From Bryobacterales bacterium (GTDB taxonomy: Bacteria > Acidobacteriota > Terriglobia > Bryobacterales > Bryobacteraceae): a stretch of 64,000 bases of DNA. The stretch lies in contig PMSX01000139.1 in assembly GCA_003167495.1 (NCBI GenBank), forward strand, positions 1 to 64,000, in the 5' to 3' direction. Shown one piece after another: positions 29,473-38,451 of this stretch; positions within the stretch are counted from its first letter, which is position 1; each line of letters begins with the position of its first letter. A model generated the notes under the pieces. The model was not told the origin of the DNA, made no database searches, and worked only from the letters and a program-made list of their open reading frames with translations. The position numbers and the translations under genes were made by a program.

Positions 29473-29527
29473 AGATCGAAGATCGACAGATTCGAAGTGA
29501 CCCCCGTGACTGAGAAATGATCGATGT
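29473..29527 (-). pseudogene. Relic of a second transaldolase gene
   Basis: About 55 bp match the tal gene at 12709-12763 with only some seven differences (e.g. both share GATCGAAGATCGAC and ATTCGAAGTGA). Read on the minus strand it encodes YIDHFSVTGVTSNLSIFDLA, against YIDDLSVTGLTSNPSIFDLA in tal. Surroundings on both sides are not transaldolase-like, so only this scrap of an N-terminal part survives. It indicates an earlier tal paralogue beside the aldolase. Confidence 0.72.
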
Positions 29528-29574
29528 ACCCACTTTGGGAGAAGCATCGTCAAGAATGTGCAGGATATAGAGGA

Positions 29575-31506
29575 TCATTCGCTGACAAGGAAGAGGCGTG
29601 GGTGCTCCCGGGGCGCTTTCGCCGCCTCCCAAAGGTGTTGCAAGATCGTGTAAACCATCAGCCCGGTTTCACCTTCGCCCAGCAGAAAGTAGCGAAAAGA
29701 TTGCCGCATCAAATTCTGCCCGCTTAGCACAAGATAAATCGCCGTCGGCTGCAATTGCTGGCTAAGATACGCAATGGCGTTCGCGGTGGCGACCGCTTGC
29801 GAAGCTTCCACAAGATACTGTTCGCCCTCCTGCCGGACCGAGATTCGCAGAGGCGACAGAAACTCGCTGCGATTGTCCAGAAGGGTGATGTGGACGAACG
29901 CCAGCCCACCCTGGACTTTGTAGTATTGGCTTATCCTTTGAGCCCGGGTGGCGCGGAGTTCCGGGTCGAGACTTGGTACCGGCACAATATTCACATTTTG
30001 CTTGGCGATTATATTCCACAGGCGCTCCGATTCGGCGTCCGAGAAACGGCACTCTCCTACGCGCAGCTCTTTGGCCCGCCAGTAGCGGCTAATTCCGCTC
30101 ACAATCAGGATAAGGATGATGAAGCAACTCGCAATGACGATGCCGTCCGGCCGTTCAGCGACATTAGTCAAAGTAGTATAGGCAAAAACCAACACTACTC
30201 CCCAACAATAGACACTGAGCGCGTAAGAGCGTTCCTTCCAAAGTGTGATCGCTGCTGCGCCGGCGGCGGAAAACATCAAGACGAGAACACCAGTCGCATA
30301 CGCTCCGCCCTGGGCATCGACGTTCGCCCTGAAGATCAGGGTCACGACGACATTCGAACCGAAAAGCAGCAGCACCAGCGGACGCGTCGAGGCTACCCAT
30401 TCCGGTGCCAGGCCAACACGCGGCAGGTATCGCGGCACTAGATATAGCAAGCCGGCCATCGCTGAAGCGCCTGCGAACCACAGGACAAGAATAGTGGAGA
30501 CGTCGTAGAGCGAACCAAAAACATTGCCTAGATACTTATGCGCCAAGTAAGCTATGGCTCTACCGTTCGCCGGACCGCCTTCCCGATACGCTTCTTTGGG
30601 AATCAGCAGTACCGAGACGAAACTGGAAGCCAGCAGAAGAATACTCATGATGAGCGCGGCCGTCGCGAGGAGCTTGCGAGTATTGCGGATGCGCCCACGC
30701 GGCGGGTTTTCGGTTTCATCGCCCGCAATAAGCGGCATGACGGAGACGCCGGTTTCGAAGCCGCTCAAGCCCAGCGCCAACCTTGGGAAAAGAATTGCTG
30801 CCGCCAGTGCGATCTGATGCCAATCCCCCTGTGCCTTGAGCGCATCCCGCCAGTGCGGCAATACGCTAGGATGCGAGGCCACCTCGAAAAATGCACGAAT
30901 GAGCACCGCGACATTGAGCAGCAGGTAAGGAATGCAAACGGCGGTTGCCAGACCGATTGCTTCCTTGAAACCCTTGAGAAAGACAGCTGCCAGCAGCACA
31001 AGCAGAACAATGGTGACCCGCAGGTTCGCATCGCCGAGAAACGGATGCAGATACGGATTTTTTGTTGCGTGCAAAGCTGCGTCCGAGGCGGACAAGGTCA
31101 TGGTGATGACGAAATCCGTCGCTGCGAATCCCAGCAGCACTAGCACCATCAGCTTGCTCCACCAGCCGGGTAAGAGTTGTTCCAGCATGGCAATCGAACC
31201 CAGTCCCGCATACGAGCGGCCCGCGACTTGGAAATACACGGGCAACGCACAGAGCAGAGTCACTCCTACAAGAACTGCAGTTGCGATCAGGGAGAGCGAG
31301 CCGGCAGCCAGCAAAGCGATCCCGGGTTGGTATCCGAGAGTAGAAAAATAATCGACACCCGTCAACCACATGACCTGATACCAGGGATGGACGCCACGTC
31401 CTTGAGCGTCGTGATCAACGGCTTCGTCCCGGGACAACCAGTGCCGGCAGGCCGATAGTAGCGTTGCCTGCGGACTCCTCGTATCGGATGGAAGCGTGGA
31501 TGCCAT
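29575..31506 (-). CDS. APC-superfamily permease (amino-acid/K+ type)
   Basis: 643 residues, about 12 TM helices (e.g. GIALLAAGSLSLIATAVLVG, VTIVLLVLLAAVFLKG, GLLYLVPRYL). The N-terminal motif TGVDYFSTLGYQPGIA resembles the TM1 of APC/KUP permeases. A ~140-residue cytosolic C-terminal domain follows (QNVNIVPVPSLDPELRATR...). Substrate cannot be read; amino acids or potassium are both possible. Convergent to the aldolase operon and divergent from the small secreted protein at 31594. Confidence 0.78.
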   Translation of the reverse strand: MASTLPSDTRSPQATLLSACRHWLSRDEAVDHDAQGRGVHPWYQVMWLTGVDYFSTLGYQPGIALLAAGSLSLIATAVLVGVTLLCALPVYFQVAGRSYAGLGSIAMLEQLLPGWWSKLMVLVLLGFAATDFVITMTLSASDAALHATKNPYLHPFLGDANLRVTIVLLVLLAAVFLKGFKEAIGLATAVCIPYLLLNVAVLIRAFFEVASHPSVLPHWRDALKAQGDWHQIALAAAILFPRLALGLSGFETGVSVMPLIAGDETENPPRGRIRNTRKLLATAALIMSILLLASSFVSVLLIPKEAYREGGPANGRAIAYLAHKYLGNVFGSLYDVSTILVLWFAGASAMAGLLYLVPRYLPRVGLAPEWVASTRPLVLLLFGSNVVVTLIFRANVDAQGGAYATGVLVLMFSAAGAAAITLWKERSYALSVYCWGVVLVFAYTTLTNVAERPDGIVIASCFIILILIVSGISRYWRAKELRVGECRFSDAESERLWNIIAKQNVNIVPVPSLDPELRATRAQRISQYYKVQGGLAFVHITLLDNRSEFLSPLRISVRQEGEQYLVEASQAVATANAIAYLSQQLQPTAIYLVLSGQNLMRQSFRYFLLGEGETGLMVYTILQHLWEAAKAPREHPRLFLVSE

Positions 31507-31593
31507 ATTTTCTATTGTGACTACTCGGCCTGGTTGTGAAATTTTTCTTCAATTTTCAGCAGAAAAAGCATCCAATTGCTGGAGGCGCTCGAA

Positions 31594-31941
31594 ATGTTGG
31601 GACGAATTGCAGCACTTTGGTTGGTGGCGGCGGCGCTTCCACTCGGCGCTGCACAAATACAAGGCTTCTTGGCCGACTGGAATTGCGTAAAGAAAATTGT
31701 CAAGGACGGTGCCGAGCAGACGTTCAAGAACCACAACAACTGCTCTTTGCAGAATAACTACAATCGGCAGACTTACGGGCTGATTACCAGCGACAAGAGG
31801 TTCTACCGGTTAGATGCAGCGGGTAACGCACACGTGCGAGAACTGCTCCCCAAATCGCCCAGAAGAAACCAGTTGTACGTCATCGTGACGGGCGAATTGA
31901 AGGGGAACCTCGTCAAAGTAGCTGCAATGAGTCTCCTGTAG
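31594..31941 (+). CDS. Small secreted hypothetical protein
   Basis: 115 residues from ATG 31594 (GGAGG 10 nt upstream; an in-frame start at 31576 also exists). Signal peptide MLGRIAALWLVAAALPLGAA ending near residue 20, then a small basic domain with two Cys (DWNCVKK, HNNCSLQ), likely a disulfide. The last part (LYVIVTGELKGNLVKVAAM) looks like an OB/beta-strand end of DUF-type exported proteins. No family name. Confidence 0.6.
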   Translation: MLGRIAALWLVAAALPLGAAQIQGFLADWNCVKKIVKDGAEQTFKNHNNCSLQNNYNRQTYGLITSDKRFYRLDAAGNAHVRELLPKSPRRNQLYVIVTGELKGNLVKVAAMSLL

Positions 31942-32008
31942 CGAGCCATCAGTAGTTACGACTGCCAAGAATTGCACTTAAAATACCAACAGAGCTACGC
32001 CAGCGGCA

Positions 32009-32043
32009 TTTTGACGGCGTTTTGACACCTTTCGCTTCAAAAT
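32009..32043 (+). promoter_or_regulatory. TTTTGAC 11-bp direct repeat + -10 in front of glgP
   Basis: TTTTGAC (32009-32015), GGCG, TTTTGAC (32020-32026), 10 bp after TTGACA, CAAAAT (32038-32043). The GTG start of glgP is 9 nt after the hexamer, so initiation at the usual 6-8 nt leaves 1-3 nt of leader. Both heptamers perfect. Confidence 0.75.
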
Positions 32044-32052
32044 AGCAGCATA

Positions 32053-34569
32053 GTGATCAGTGCCGAACCGAATAAAATCGATGGGTTTGATTCCCTGGCA
32101 GACTTGGCCCTAAATTTGCGTTGGTCGTGGAATCACGCTACAGATGAAGTTTGGCGGCAGCTCAATCCGGAACTCTGGGAAATCACGCACAACCCATGGG
32201 TCGTGTTGCAGACTTCTTCCCGCGACAAGGTCAAAAGCGTATTAACCGATCCCGTTTTCCGCAAGAATGTCGACGGGCTGGTTGAAACCAGGCGGAAATC
32301 GTTGGAGGCGCCCGCCTGGTTTCAGAAGAGCCATGAAAAAACTTCGCTAAGCTGCGCCGCCTATTTCAGCATGGAATTTATGTTGAGCGAAGCTCTGCCC
32401 ATCTATTCGGGTGGCTTGGGGAATGTGGCTGGCGACCAACTGAAAGCAGCCAGCGATCTCGGCGTGCCGGTTGCGGGTGTGGGATTGCTCTATCAGCAGG
32501 GATATTTCCGCCAAGTCATCGATAAAGAAGGAGAGCAACAAGCGCTCTATCCGTACAACGACCCAGGACAGTTGCCAATCACGCCTTTGCGCCACCCCAA
32601 CGGCGAATGGTTGCGGTTGCAGATCGCTTTGCCCGGATACTCCGTCTGGCTGCGCACGTGGCAAGTGCAGGTCGGCAGAGTAAAGCTTTACTTGCTCGAT
32701 AGCAACGACGCGGCGAACTTCCCGGCGCATCGAGGCATTACGAGTGAACTCTACGGAGGAGGTCCCGAGCTTCGCTTGAAACAGGAAATGCTCCTCGGAA
32801 TCGGTGGATGGCGTCTACTCGGCGCGCTCGGCATCAAGCCTGAGGTTTGTCACCTGAATGAAGGGCATGCCGCCTTCGCCGTGTTGGAACGTGCCCGCGG
32901 CTTCGCGGAAGAGACGGGCCAGCCATTCAAAGTGGCATTGGCCGCGACTCGGGTTGGCAACCTCTTCACCACTCACACGGCCGTGGCCGTCGGCTTTGAC
33001 CGATTCGATCCGGCCCTTATCGAGCAATACCTCGGCGGATATGCCGAACATAAGCTGGGCATTACGCTCACTGACTTCCTTGCTCTCGGCCGGCAAAACC
33101 CTCAAGACTCTTCCGAACCTTTCAACATGGCCTATCTCGCCATTCGCGGTTGTGGCGCCGTCAGCGGCGTCAGTGAATTGCACGGGCAGGTGAGCCGCCA
33201 CATCTTCCAACCGATCTTCCCTCACTGGCCGGAGAATGAAGTTCCGGTTGGCTATGTTACTAACGGAATTCACGTGCCCACCTGGGACTCCGCCGCCGCC
33301 GACAACCTTTGGACCGATGCTTGCGGGAAAGACCGCTGGCTCGGGACGGCACAAAATCTAGAGCAGGACATTCGCGGCATCTCCGATGCAAAGCTCTGGC
33401 AATTCAGGAGTGCTGCGAGCACGTCTCTTGTGGAATACGCTCGCCAGCGGCTATCCCAGCAGCTAGCAGCCTCCGGTTCGCCGCCCGAGGCTGTGGAAGC
33501 GGCCAAGCATCTTTTTGACCCAAACATTCTGACACTAGGCTTTGCGCGCCGCTTCGCCACCTATAAGAGACCGGACTTGTTACTGCACGACCCACAGCGG
33601 TTGCTGCGAATATTGAGCAATGCCAAGCATCCTGTGCAACTCATCATTGCGGGGAAGGCGCATCCGGCTGACCACGCTGGACAAGAGCTAATCAAAAAAT
33701 GGGTGCTTTTTATCCGCCAGCCTGAGGTGCGCCCCCACGCCATCTTTCTGAGCGACTACGACATGCTTCTGACTGAGAATCTTGTCCAAGGGGTGGATGT
33801 TTGGATCAATACGCCGCGGCGTCCTTGGGAGGCTTGTGGGACAAGTGGCATGAAGGTGCTGGTGAACGGTGGTATCAACATTTCGGAGTTGGATGGCTGG
33901 TGGGCGGAGGCGTACTCACCAGAGGTTGGGTGGGCTTTAGGAGATGGCAAAGAACATGGCGCGGACCCCGCCTGGGACTGCGCCGAAGCGGAAGCGCTTT
34001 ATAGCCTCCTTGAACGTCAGGTCGTGCCGCAATTTTATACCCGTAACGAACAGGGCATCCCCGCCGCTTGGGTGGCAAGAATGCGCGACAGTATGGCGCG
34101 GCTGACACCGCGCTTTTCAGCCAGCCGCGCGGTGTGTGAATACACCGAGAAACACTATATTCCAGCCGCCGCCGCGTACCGAGGACGCGCCGCGAATAAG
34201 GGCGCTCTGGGTAAGCAGGTGGCCGATTGGCAACAGGGGCTCGAAGAGCGTTGGAGCAGCCTGCGATTTGGCGCAATGCAGGCGGCAGCTAGGGGGGAAG
34301 CGAACGCCTTTGAGGTAGAAGTCTTTGCCGGTGAATTGGATCTGAATTCAGTGCGCGTGGAGCTTTACGCGGATGGAGTGAATGGTAGCCAGCCACTCTT
34401 GCATGAGATGAAACGCCTCCGCCAACTGCCGGGCAATGCCGGCGGTTACGTTTATGGAGTGGATGTGGCTGAGGCGCGGCCCGCTACGGACTACACAGTG
34501 CGCGCAATACCGTACTTCTCCGGAACGGCCGTTCCGCTAGAAGCCAGACAAATCTTGTGGCAGCGTTGA
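32053..34569 (+). CDS. glgP: Alpha-glucan (glycogen) phosphorylase
   Basis: 838 residues, GT35, with the short N-terminal domain typical of the AgP form (NLRWSWNHATDEVWRQLNPE). Catalytic features: SMEFMLSEALPIYSGGLGNVAGD, VCHLNEGHAAF, VTNGIHVPTW, and the PLP region EACGTSGMKVLVNGGINISE with its Lys. It releases glucose 1-phosphate from alpha-1,4-glucans without using ATP. Starts with GTG 9 nt behind a -10 candidate; no ribosome site is visible, consistent with a leaderless mRNA. The Usp gene overlaps its end. No phosphoglucomutase is present in the window. Confidence 0.94.
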   Translation: MISAEPNKIDGFDSLADLALNLRWSWNHATDEVWRQLNPELWEITHNPWVVLQTSSRDKVKSVLTDPVFRKNVDGLVETRRKSLEAPAWFQKSHEKTSLSCAAYFSMEFMLSEALPIYSGGLGNVAGDQLKAASDLGVPVAGVGLLYQQGYFRQVIDKEGEQQALYPYNDPGQLPITPLRHPNGEWLRLQIALPGYSVWLRTWQVQVGRVKLYLLDSNDAANFPAHRGITSELYGGGPELRLKQEMLLGIGGWRLLGALGIKPEVCHLNEGHAAFAVLERARGFAEETGQPFKVALAATRVGNLFTTHTAVAVGFDRFDPALIEQYLGGYAEHKLGITLTDFLALGRQNPQDSSEPFNMAYLAIRGCGAVSGVSELHGQVSRHIFQPIFPHWPENEVPVGYVTNGIHVPTWDSAAADNLWTDACGKDRWLGTAQNLEQDIRGISDAKLWQFRSAASTSLVEYARQRLSQQLAASGSPPEAVEAAKHLFDPNILTLGFARRFATYKRPDLLLHDPQRLLRILSNAKHPVQLIIAGKAHPADHAGQELIKKWVLFIRQPEVRPHAIFLSDYDMLLTENLVQGVDVWINTPRRPWEACGTSGMKVLVNGGINISELDGWWAEAYSPEVGWALGDGKEHGADPAWDCAEAEALYSLLERQVVPQFYTRNEQGIPAAWVARMRDSMARLTPRFSASRAVCEYTEKHYIPAAAAYRGRAANKGALGKQVADWQQGLEERWSSLRFGAMQAAARGEANAFEVEVFAGELDLNSVRVELYADGVNGSQPLLHEMKRLRQLPGNAGGYVYGVDVAEARPATDYTVRAIPYFSGTAVPLEARQILWQR

Positions 34570-35474
34570 TGAAGATGCCGGAACGTCCACAGCTGGATCA
34601 CCTTTCCGTTCATAGGATTCTTGTTCCGATCGTGTTCGCGGATGCCTCCCGCCGCATCATACAGCCGGCCGCCTGGTTAGCGCGCCGCCTTCACGCGGAG
34701 ATAATTCTGCTTCATGTAGTGACGCCGTTCAACTATCCGGCTGGTATTTTCGAGGCGGGAGATGAGATCACTGAGCGAGATCTGACCTCCCGTGTCGTCT
34801 CCCAGGCGCAGCGTGATCTGGACCAGACCCTTCCGCCCGAGCTTGACGGAGTTGCGGTTACACGAGTACTCCTCAGAGGCGACCCGGCTCGCGAAATCGC
34901 AAAGGCAGCATTTGAGCAAAACGTCGATGTCATCATGATGTCTACCCGTGGCCATGAAGCCTTCTACCGCTTCTTACTGGGCTCGGTGACAGCGAAGGTG
35001 CTGCACGAAAGCGATTGCCCGGTCTGGACAGGCGCTCATCTGGAAGACCGGATGGCAGGTGGGTTCGCTGTTCGAAATGTTCTCTGCTCGGTGGATCTTA
35101 GCCATCACAGTTACCGAACGGCTGCGCTGGCGGCCCAGCTGGCAACATCCATAGGCGCGGCTCTTACCCTTGTTCACATAACTGACAGCGTCGGGATCCA
35201 CGGTCCAGGAGGATTACTCGTCGACCCCACTTGGAAGGAGACGATCGTCGGTTTTGCAACGAAAGAGATGGATAGGCTGCAACAAAGTATTGGGACTCAA
35301 GCCGAAGTAATCATCGATAGCGGCAACGTCTTGCAACTAATGAATCAGGCGGCAGAACGAACGAAAGCTGACTTATTGGTGATTGGGCACAGTCCCGTGC
35401 GCGGCCACTTAGGAGATAACGGTAACGGCTACGCGATCATTCGCGAATCTCGAATTCCAGTGCTAAGCGTTTGA
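34569..35474 (+). CDS. Tandem universal stress protein (two Usp domains)
   Basis: 301 residues from ATG 34569, which overlaps the glgP stop (TGATG); a GTG 12 nt earlier is possible. First Usp domain: ILVPIVFADASRR to MMSTRGHEAFYRFLLGSVTAKVLHESDCPVW with the ATP-binding G-2x-G-9x-G(S/T)-type pattern. Second: NVLCSVDLSHHSYRTAALA to VIGHSPVRGHLGDNGNGYAIIRESRIPVLSV, less canonical. Two-domain Usps are found in stress and dormancy regulons. Translationally coupled to glycogen phosphorylase. Its end overlaps the convergent receiver gene by 12 bp. Confidence 0.9.
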   Translation: MKMPERPQLDHLSVHRILVPIVFADASRRIIQPAAWLARRLHAEIILLHVVTPFNYPAGIFEAGDEITERDLTSRVVSQAQRDLDQTLPPELDGVAVTRVLLRGDPAREIAKAAFEQNVDVIMMSTRGHEAFYRFLLGSVTAKVLHESDCPVWTGAHLEDRMAGGFAVRNVLCSVDLSHHSYRTAALAAQLATSIGAALTLVHITDSVGIHGPGGLLVDPTWKETIVGFATKEMDRLQQSIGTQAEVIIDSGNVLQLMNQAAERTKADLLVIGHSPVRGHLGDNGNGYAIIRESRIPVLSV

Positions 35475-35846
35475 CAGATGCGGGTGGAGTAATAAAACTT
35501 CCTTCACCCGACTAACCAATTCGACGGTGGTAAAAGGCTTCGGAAAAATCTCAAATTCCTGAACAGCTTCGCGAGTTTCCAGGTCAACATCATCAAGCAT
35601 GCCGGCCACGATAAGAACGGGAATTCCGGGGCTCCTTAGGCGCAAGTACATTGCGGCATCATGCCCGGAAACACTCTGCGTGTACGGGCGGACAATGAGC
35701 AAGTCGAATTTGTATTTCTTCAGCCAATCTGCGGCGGCTCCCACGTCCGCTGCGCCAAAAACGGTATAACCCGCCGATTCAAGTGCCTTTTCAATAACAC
35801 TTCGAATACCCCGGTCGGATGCGAGAAGGAGAATGGTTTCGTTCAT
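35463..35846 (-). CDS. Receiver-domain protein lacking the phospho-aspartate
   Basis: 127 residues; ATG 35846 preferred over an in-frame GTG at 35855. CheY fold: ILLLASDRGIRSVIEKALESAG, LRSPGIPVLIVAGM, and the conserved Lys in EIFPKPFTTVELVSRVKEVL. The usual DxxMP position reads LLIVRPYTQSVSG, so the acceptor Asp is Arg and the N-terminal acidic pair is reduced to one Asp. It probably cannot be phosphorylated in the usual way and may be a pseudo-receiver. No output domain. Confidence 0.82.
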   Translation of the reverse strand: MNETILLLASDRGIRSVIEKALESAGYTVFGAADVGAAADWLKKYKFDLLIVRPYTQSVSGHDAAMYLRLRSPGIPVLIVAGMLDDVDLETREAVQEFEIFPKPFTTVELVSRVKEVLLLHPHLSNA

Positions 35847-35908
35847 CGAGATCACTCGTGATCAGAAAGCGGGCCGCAGGAACTTTCAGGTTGCCGCGGT
35901 CTTGGCTC

Positions 35909-36454
35909 TTAGTTGGAGGACGTCGCTTTCTGATTCTTCACTTGTAGTTCGTTGACTACCTGACTGACATTTTGAATCGCAGTGGCGACTTGCTGACCTT
36001 GTGCCCGCTTAGATTTGGAATCAACCTCGCCGGTCAGAGTCACGACGCCATTTTTCACCGTAAACTTCACTTTGTCGTCAAGCTTGGCTTCAATCAACGC
36101 GGCACTCAGGTTTCCTCCAATGCCTTTGTCAAGGTCGGAAGCCACTGTCTTGGCATCAGGCTGGCCCGGAGGAATCACCGCGATTTGATTAGCCACCACT
36201 TCGCTGCCGGCAACTGACTTGGCGAGCGATTCCGCCTGCGCTTTGTCACTCTCCGCAGGAACGTGTCCGCCTAAAGTAATAACACCTTTTTCGGCATCCT
36301 GGCTCGACGTCACGTCTTTGAGGCCCGCTTGATCAAGTGATGTACGGAGCGTGGTGTTTAGATCGGGAGCTTTTGATGCTGTACTTGAGCATCCTACCAG
36401 CGACCCGAGAGAGACGATCGCCAGTAAAGCGAACGCCGGTTTGAGACTTTTCAT
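35909..36454 (-). CDS. BON-domain lipoprotein
   Basis: 181 residues from ATG 36454 (AAAAAAGGAAA site upstream). Lipoprotein signal MKSLKPAFALLAIVSLGSLVGC with lipobox Cys at 22. Two BON domains (about 35-100 and 105-170): DVTSSQDAEKGVITLGGHVP and VKFTVKNGVVTLTGEVDSKS. OsmY-like proteins of this kind protect the envelope under osmotic or other stress, anchored here by lipid. Monocistronic between a receiver gene and a small helical protein gene. Confidence 0.88.
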   Translation of the reverse strand: MKSLKPAFALLAIVSLGSLVGCSSTASKAPDLNTTLRTSLDQAGLKDVTSSQDAEKGVITLGGHVPAESDKAQAESLAKSVAGSEVVANQIAVIPPGQPDAKTVASDLDKGIGGNLSAALIEAKLDDKVKFTVKNGVVTLTGEVDSKSKRAQGQQVATAIQNVSQVVNELQVKNQKATSSN

Positions 36455-36607
36455 AATGTTTCCTTTTTTATTGATTGAGGTCGTGTAACTAAGTTGGCGC
36501 AAAAACTTTGGCGGAATTTGGTCAAGTGACGGCATATGACCGCTTTCCCACACTGCGCCTGCTCAATTGGCAAGCCCTCAACAAATCGAAGGACTTGCCA
36601 ATCTTAA

Positions 36608-36835
36608 TTATTTTGCGGCAACCGCAACGGCCGGCTGTGCCGACTTCTCATGCGCCAGCTTCGACGACGCTTGCGCCTTTGTGGAATGATCCAAAGCTTC
36701 TTTAGCATGCTGCTGGCAAGCCTCGTGATGTCCATTGCTGCAGTATTCTGCCGCGGCGCGGTGACTCTTGGCTGTCGTTTCATGTTCCTGCGCCGCGGCA
36801 GTATGTGCTTCAACTACATGGTTGTCTTTGTTCAT
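36608..36835 (-). CDS. Small Ala/His-rich helical protein
   Basis: 75 residues with an AAAGGAG ribosome site 10 nt upstream of ATG 36835. Composition is Ala, His, Glu, Lys-rich (AHTAAAQEHETTAKSHRAAA, HEACQQHAKEALDHSTKAQA), predicted entirely helical with two Cys. Similar small proteins occur next to stress genes in acidobacteria and myxobacteria, but I have no family name. It is transcribed away from tpi. Confidence 0.6.
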   Translation of the reverse strand: MNKDNHVVEAHTAAAQEHETTAKSHRAAAEYCSNGHHEACQQHAKEALDHSTKAQASSKLAHEKSAQPAVAVAAK

Positions 36836-36963
36836 TGAAATACTCCTTTGTCGATGCCCCGCGATCCGGGATGTATCTCTGAACTTGGTGCACGCGGATG
36901 GCCTTCCAGGGTTCTACTATCCGCGCTCGCGGTTGTCGCGCCCGCACTTCGCGGTCCATCGCT

Positions 36964-36998
36964 TTTTGACACAATCTTGACTATATGTCCGCTACAGT
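36964..36998 (+). promoter_or_regulatory. TTTTGAC-type 11-bp repeat + -10 in front of the tpi fusion gene
   Basis: TTTTGAC (36964-36970), ACAA, TCTTGAC (36975-36981; one mismatch), 10 bp after TTGACT, TACAGT (36993-36998), then 6 nt to the GTG start at 37005. Same geometry as the other sites. Confidence 0.7.
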
Positions 36999-37004
36999 AA
37001 GGCT

Positions 37005-38303
37005 GTGATCCCGCCGCAATTTGAGAGTGACAAATCTAGTAGCTCGCCAGCATTAATGCGCTTACCTGTAATAGGCGCGAACTGGAAACTGCATAAGGAC
37101 GCCGCTGAAACCGAGTCTTTCTTCGAGAGCTTCCGATCACTCGTAAAGGATTTCGGGTACTGCGAGATTGTGATCTGTCCATCGTTTCTGGCTATCCCAA
37201 CCGCCGTGAGCGCCTCCGAGCAAACCACGATTCATATCGGCGCACAAAATCTCTACTGCGAGACGGAGGGGGCTTTTACCGGGGAAGTTTCCGGCCCAAT
37301 GATCAAGGCGTCCGGCTGCTCGCACGTGATCGTCGGACACAGCGAAAGGCGTCGTTATTTTGGAGAAACGGATGCGAGCGTGTTGAAGAAAACAGTGGCA
37401 GCTCTCCACGCCGGACTCATCCCGATTGTCTGCATCGGAGAACGCGAGAAGAAGGACGTGGAAGCGGTGCTAAAGCAGCAGTTTAGCAACGGCATCGCGC
37501 CACTATCGGCTGAGCGGTTCGCGAACATTATCATCGCCTACGAACCCATCTGGGCGATTGGCGCGGGCGAAACTGCCACGCCGGAAGTGGCCGCCACTGC
37601 CCACCGGCTCATTCGCGGCCACGTCAAAGAGCGTTTCGGAGTACAAGCTGCGAATAAAGTCCGCGTTATATATGGCGGCAGCGTCAAGCCTGATAATGCG
37701 GAGAGTCTCATCGCACAGACGGAGATCGACGGCTTTCTGGTGGGTGGCGCCAGTCTCGATCCGGTCAGTTTCGCCGCGCTGGTGAATCTCAGAAAATCGA
37801 CAGAGGAATTTCAAGCAGGATTAGGGAAAGTTCAAACTATTTCTAGAACCGCAGTTGGTTTGTTTGAAAATGCGAGCGTCGCCGACCAAGTCGTTCATGA
37901 TCTCGGCGCGAACTCCTTTCCGAGTAACGATGTCCGCGTTCTGCAGGAACCCCTGGACATGCCGGTAACCGGCGTGATGAGTATCCCGCATACCGACTTC
38001 CAGGTCCGGTTGGAGCGGGAGCTGAAGGCGATTGGTGCTAGCACTCCGGAGGCGGATGCCTACGCTCAAGGAGTCAGGCATGGAGGAGTGCTGGTTTTCG
38101 CGACGGGATCGAACGAAGAGGTTGACAGCGCGAGTGAAATCATGAACCGGCACGGCGCAATTGAGGTGGAAGAACTCACCGGCAACGCTCCGAACTTGGC
38201 TGGCGTGATCGGGAGTGGCGCGCCTCTTGCTTACACAGGCTCAACAACCCAGACCGGCAGAAGCCGGCAATCCGGCGGCGGTGCCCGCATGTTTGTATGG
38301 TAG
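37005..38303 (+). CDS. tpiA: Triosephosphate isomerase fused to a stress-protein (YflT-like) domain
   Basis: 432 residues; TpiA alone is ~250. Residues ~20-265 are TIM: PVIGANWKLHK (a variant of GNWKMN), electrophilic His in VIVGHSERRRYFGE, catalytic Glu in IAYEPIWAIGAG, phosphate loop VIYGGSVKPDN. Residues ~285-420 are a separate domain (AVGLFENASVADQVVHDLGA; EADAYAQGVRHGGVLVFATG) resembling YflT/general-stress 17M-like domains, followed by a Gly/Ser/Thr-rich tail. The GTG start is 6 nt behind a -10 candidate, hence probably leaderless; an ATG at 37059 just before the TIM core is the alternative. The fusion would put triose recycling under a stress-sensing or scaffolding partner. Confidence 0.88.
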   Translation: MIPPQFESDKSSSSPALMRLPVIGANWKLHKDAAETESFFESFRSLVKDFGYCEIVICPSFLAIPTAVSASEQTTIHIGAQNLYCETEGAFTGEVSGPMIKASGCSHVIVGHSERRRYFGETDASVLKKTVAALHAGLIPIVCIGEREKKDVEAVLKQQFSNGIAPLSAERFANIIIAYEPIWAIGAGETATPEVAATAHRLIRGHVKERFGVQAANKVRVIYGGSVKPDNAESLIAQTEIDGFLVGGASLDPVSFAALVNLRKSTEEFQAGLGKVQTISRTAVGLFENASVADQVVHDLGANSFPSNDVRVLQEPLDMPVTGVMSIPHTDFQVRLERELKAIGASTPEADAYAQGVRHGGVLVFATGSNEEVDSASEIMNRHGAIEVEELTGNAPNLAGVIGSGAPLAYTGSTTQTGRSRQSGGGARMFVW

Positions 38304-38451
38304 CCTGTATCCCTTGGTAGGTGGGCATCGCGTTCAGAGCTGCGTGACGCCCGCCAGCATATACAAATCGCAATCGCTTATCCAGCGATTCTGCATTGTG
38401 TTAGTGGTTCTCAATTTGTGGAGCTGGCATGGAGCTTCGTTCGCCTTCTAC

